NCBI GenBank assembly: GCA_018267965.1
Contig: JAFDXK010000001.1
Span: forward strand, 620,001-684,000
Direction of reading: 5' to 3'
DNA: 64,000 nucleotides
From: Bacteroidota bacterium
GTDB taxonomy: Bacteria > Bacteroidota > Bacteroidia > Chitinophagales > Chitinophagaceae
The position numbers were made by a program, and so were the translations under genes. The notes beneath the pieces were generated by a model that was not told the origin of the DNA, made no database searches, and saw only the letters and a list, made by a program, of their open reading frames with translations. Of the stretch, positions 62,055 through 64,000 are shown piece by piece (within the stretch, counting starts at the first letter, position 1; every line of letters begins with the position of its first letter).

Positions 62055-63131
62055 GTGAGTCGTATAAAGAAAATAGCATTATATCAGTTTCGTAACTACA
62101 ATTCGGGCCAATTTGAGTTCGATTTGCCCGTTACATGCATCACCGGTGCCAATGGTACAGGCAAAACCAACCTCTTAGATGCTATATATTATTTATGTTA
62201 TACGAAGAGCTATTTTACCAGCTCTCAGCAAAATATAGCCCAAAACGGAAAGGAAGGATTCAGGGTGGAAGGTGTTTTTATTGAAAATGATAAGAACGAG
62301 AGCATTGCCTGTAAATGGTTGCAAGGCAAAAAAGAGATAAGTGCCGACGGGGTAGAATATGAAAAACCTACCGACCATATAGGCAAATATGCTGCTGTAA
62401 TGATTGCGCCGGATGATATGGAGCTAATAAATGATGGCAGCGAATTGAGGCGTAAATGGGTAGATAGTATACTTGGCCAGGTAGACAGAAACTATTTGGA
62501 ATGCCTGATGCGCTACCAACGAATTTTACTACAACGTAATGCCTGGCTGAAACATCAAGCTACGAATCCATCTACTAACAGCGACGAACTTGATTTTTAT
62601 AATCAGCAGATGGTGCAGGATGGTAGTTATATACATGATAAACGAAAGGATTTCATAGCTGCATTTTTGCCATTACTACAGGAGTTTTATAAGCAATTAT
62701 CGGGCGGCAAAGAACAAGTGCATATCGGGTACGAGAGTGATTTGTTGCAAAAAACGTTTAAAGACCTTTTGAAAGACAGTCTGCAGCACGACCTGCGAAT
62801 GCAACGCACATTAAAGGGCATACACAAAGACGATTTTGCTTTTGTGCTGAATGACACTCCCATAAAAAGTTTCGGCTCACAGGGACAGAAAAAAAGCCTG
62901 CTCTTCGCCCTCAAACTAGCACAATACACTTACCTCTCTATGCAGTTAGGGCATTTGCCCATACTGTTGCTGGATGATGTGTTTGAAAAGCTAGACCAGC
63001 AACGCATGGAAGCTCTTCTGCGTATTATTCGCGCAGAGAATTTTGGACAGGTGGTGTTGACCGATACACATGCAGAGCGAGTGGTTAGTGCGTTTGGAAA
63101 CGGAGCAGATATAGGTATGATTGAATTGTAA
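62055..63131 (+). CDS. recF: DNA replication and repair protein RecF (GTG start)
   Basis: Loads RecA at gaps and acts in replication-fork restart. I start at the GTG at 62055 (358 residues), because the sequence from VSRIKKIALYQFRNYNSG is the normal RecF opening and the TTG at 62019 would lie before the expected transcript start. Walker A is GANGTGKT (31-38 from this start). SFGSQGQKKSLLFALKLAQY is the RecF signature region, and Walker B ILLLDDVFEKLD with VVLTDTH follows. Residues in the middle (VMIAPDDMELI, LRRKWVDSIL) are those expected. It is transcribed away from pdhA. No dnaA or dnaN is nearby. Confidence 0.94.
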   Translation: MSRIKKIALYQFRNYNSGQFEFDLPVTCITGANGTGKTNLLDAIYYLCYTKSYFTSSQQNIAQNGKEGFRVEGVFIENDKNESIACKWLQGKKEISADGVEYEKPTDHIGKYAAVMIAPDDMELINDGSELRRKWVDSILGQVDRNYLECLMRYQRILLQRNAWLKHQATNPSTNSDELDFYNQQMVQDGSYIHDKRKDFIAAFLPLLQEFYKQLSGGKEQVHIGYESDLLQKTFKDLLKDSLQHDLRMQRTLKGIHKDDFAFVLNDTPIKSFGSQGQKKSLLFALKLAQYTYLSMQLGHLPILLLDDVFEKLDQQRMEALLRIIRAENFGQVVLTDTHAERVVSAFGNGADIGMIEL

Positions 63132-63187
63132 AGAATTTTGCAATTCGTTAAGAAGCGAATACCTACTTTTAGTTCTACCAACTTTTT

Positions 63188-64000
63188 ATGCGCCTCACCC
63201 CACTGCTGTTTTTCTTTTTGTGTTATTGTAATGCCTATTCCCAAACCAATATACATGGCAGTGTAGTAGATGCCAGCGGAAATGCTTTACAATTTGCAGA
63301 AGTGGCATTGCGTAGCTTGCCTGATAGCGTTGTAATAAAAGGCGATATAACTGATAGTGCCGGTAATTTTCAAATCAACATTAATAAACTTCATACATCG
63401 CTTTTGGAAGTGCAGTCGTCGGGCTATGAAAGGAAATGGCTGATGATTACCGATACTATTTCCGGTGTTGTCAAAGTAAATATTCAACTAAAAGAAAATG
63501 CACATCAACTAAAAGCAGTGGCTGTGACTACGGCTAAACCATTGCTGGAGCGCAAAGCAGACAGGATGATATTTAATGTAGCCAGTAGTATATCATCTGT
63601 TGGTTCTGACGCCTACGAATTACTGAAGAAAGCACCCGGAGTGCGTGTAAATAATGCAGGTAGCGTAAGTATAATAGGCAAGAGCACAGTGGGTATAATG
63701 ATAAATGATAAGGTTCAATACGTTACAGGCACAGAGCTTGAAGCGTTATTGCGTTCTCTTTCGGCGGATAATATAGATAAGATAGAAGTGATTACAACAC
63801 CACCTGCACGCTATGACGCAGAAGGCAATGCCGGGTTAATAAACATAGTAACTAAGAAATCCGGCAAAAATGGTTTTAATGGTAATGTTACACTAAACTA
63901 TCAGCAACGCACTTATGGCAGTGAACGGCTTGTTGAAAATCTGAATTACAGGCAGGGCAAACTGAATATATACAGCACAGGTGCTACTACCAATTTTGCT
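63188..64000 (+). CDS. TonB-dependent-receptor-like outer-membrane protein, C-terminus cut off by window edge
   Basis: 271 residues are visible. Residues 1-19 form a signal peptide ending NAYSQ. Residues 20-105 form a carboxypeptidase-regulatory-like beta domain (GSVVDASGNALQFAEVAL, GDITDSAGNFQININ). Residues about 110-225 form a plug-like domain with KADRMIFNVASS, AYELLKKAPGVRVN, SVSIIGKSTVGIMINDK and VITTPPARYDAEGNAGLINIV. This is the pattern of Bacteroidota outer-membrane-beta-barrel family proteins (OMP_b-brl_3) related to TonB receptors. The barrel begins at about residue 235 and continues beyond 64000. It lies 56 bases after recF on the same strand. Ligand unknown. Confidence 0.88.
   Translation, partial: MRLTPLLFFFLCYCNAYSQTNIHGSVVDASGNALQFAEVALRSLPDSVVIKGDITDSAGNFQININKLHTSLLEVQSSGYERKWLMITDTISGVVKVNIQLKENAHQLKAVAVTTAKPLLERKADRMIFNVASSISSVGSDAYELLKKAPGVRVNNAGSVSIIGKSTVGIMINDKVQYVTGTELEALLRSLSADNIDKIEVITTPPARYDAEGNAGLINIVTKKSGKNGFNGNVTLNYQQRTYGSERLVENLNYRQGKLNIYSTGATTNFA

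Noticed and set aside
1-64000. Prophage, insertion sequences, CRISPR arrays, toxin-antitoxin pairs or restriction systems
   Set aside because: I saw no transposase, integrase, phage structural, Cas, toxin or methylase motifs and no regularly spaced repeat array.

Overview
The window looks like an ordinary chromosomal stretch of a Bacteroidota bacterium, most likely near Chitinophagaceae or a related Sphingobacteriia/Chitinophagia lineage. The evidence is a Bacteroidota-type promoter signature (TTTG, about 19-21 bases, TAnnTTTG) that recurs upstream of tRNA and protein genes, a secreted M43 protease with a type IX secretion sorting domain, TonB and ExbD homologues, a TamB-like protein typical of the phylum, LytS/LytTR signalling, and many small secreted proteins and lipoproteins without a clear family. 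I see no prophage, insertion sequence, CRISPR array or rRNA operon.

Layout. 1-2.2 kb: leucine dehydrogenase (cut by the left edge), TonB and ExbD. 2.2-7 kb: TrhO tRNA hydroxylase, two tandem secreted paralogues (one with a very long charged helix), PspC, TatD and TcdA. 7-13.4 kb: central metabolism (aconitase, glutamate dehydrogenase) and haem export/cytochrome c maturation (CcmB, CcmC, CcmD). 13.5-16.3 kb: tRNA-Gly and tRNA-Leu, then the M43 protease. 16.4-23.1 kb: FtsE and four GT4-type glycosyltransferases around ribBA. 23.1-32.9 kb: TamB, a secreted prolyl oligopeptidase, AspS and a lipoprotein. 33-37.5 kb: an outer-membrane barrel, a histone H1-like protein and rplK-rplA-rplJ-rplL, isolated from secE/nusG and rpoBC. 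37.8-43.9 kb: an accessory region that is AT-rich at its start, with small secreted proteins, a thioredoxin-like protein, a MORN-repeat/TonB hybrid and a TPR membrane protein. 44-48.7 kb: a YgiD-like dioxygenase, a lipoprotein, and a group of three pilin-like small secreted proteins with a periplasmic-chaperone-like protein. 48.8-56.1 kb: M16 protease, an RfbH/ColD-like sugar dehydratase, and a LiaF-like/DUF4288/LytS/LytTR operon. 56.2-64 kb: GT2, histidine kinase, tRNA-Leu, LutA, RibH, TPR protein, PdhA, RecF and the start of a TonB-dependent-receptor-like outer-membrane protein.

How the genes fit together. Most genes are housekeeping. Several blocks concern the envelope: glycosyltransferases plus the RfbH-like enzyme point to surface polysaccharide; TamB, DUF5723 and the TonB-type proteins to the outer membrane; PspC and LiaF-LytSR to envelope stress. 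The most interesting unexplained material is the pilin/chaperone-like module at 46.2-48.7 kb with palindromic operator-like sites at one of its promoters, the AT-rich secreted-protein islet at 37.8-39.7 kb, and several perfect dyads sitting in promoter regions (ccmC, ygiD, the 37.8 kb gene, the LiaF operon). All functions are read from sequence motifs by eye, and no database search was run.
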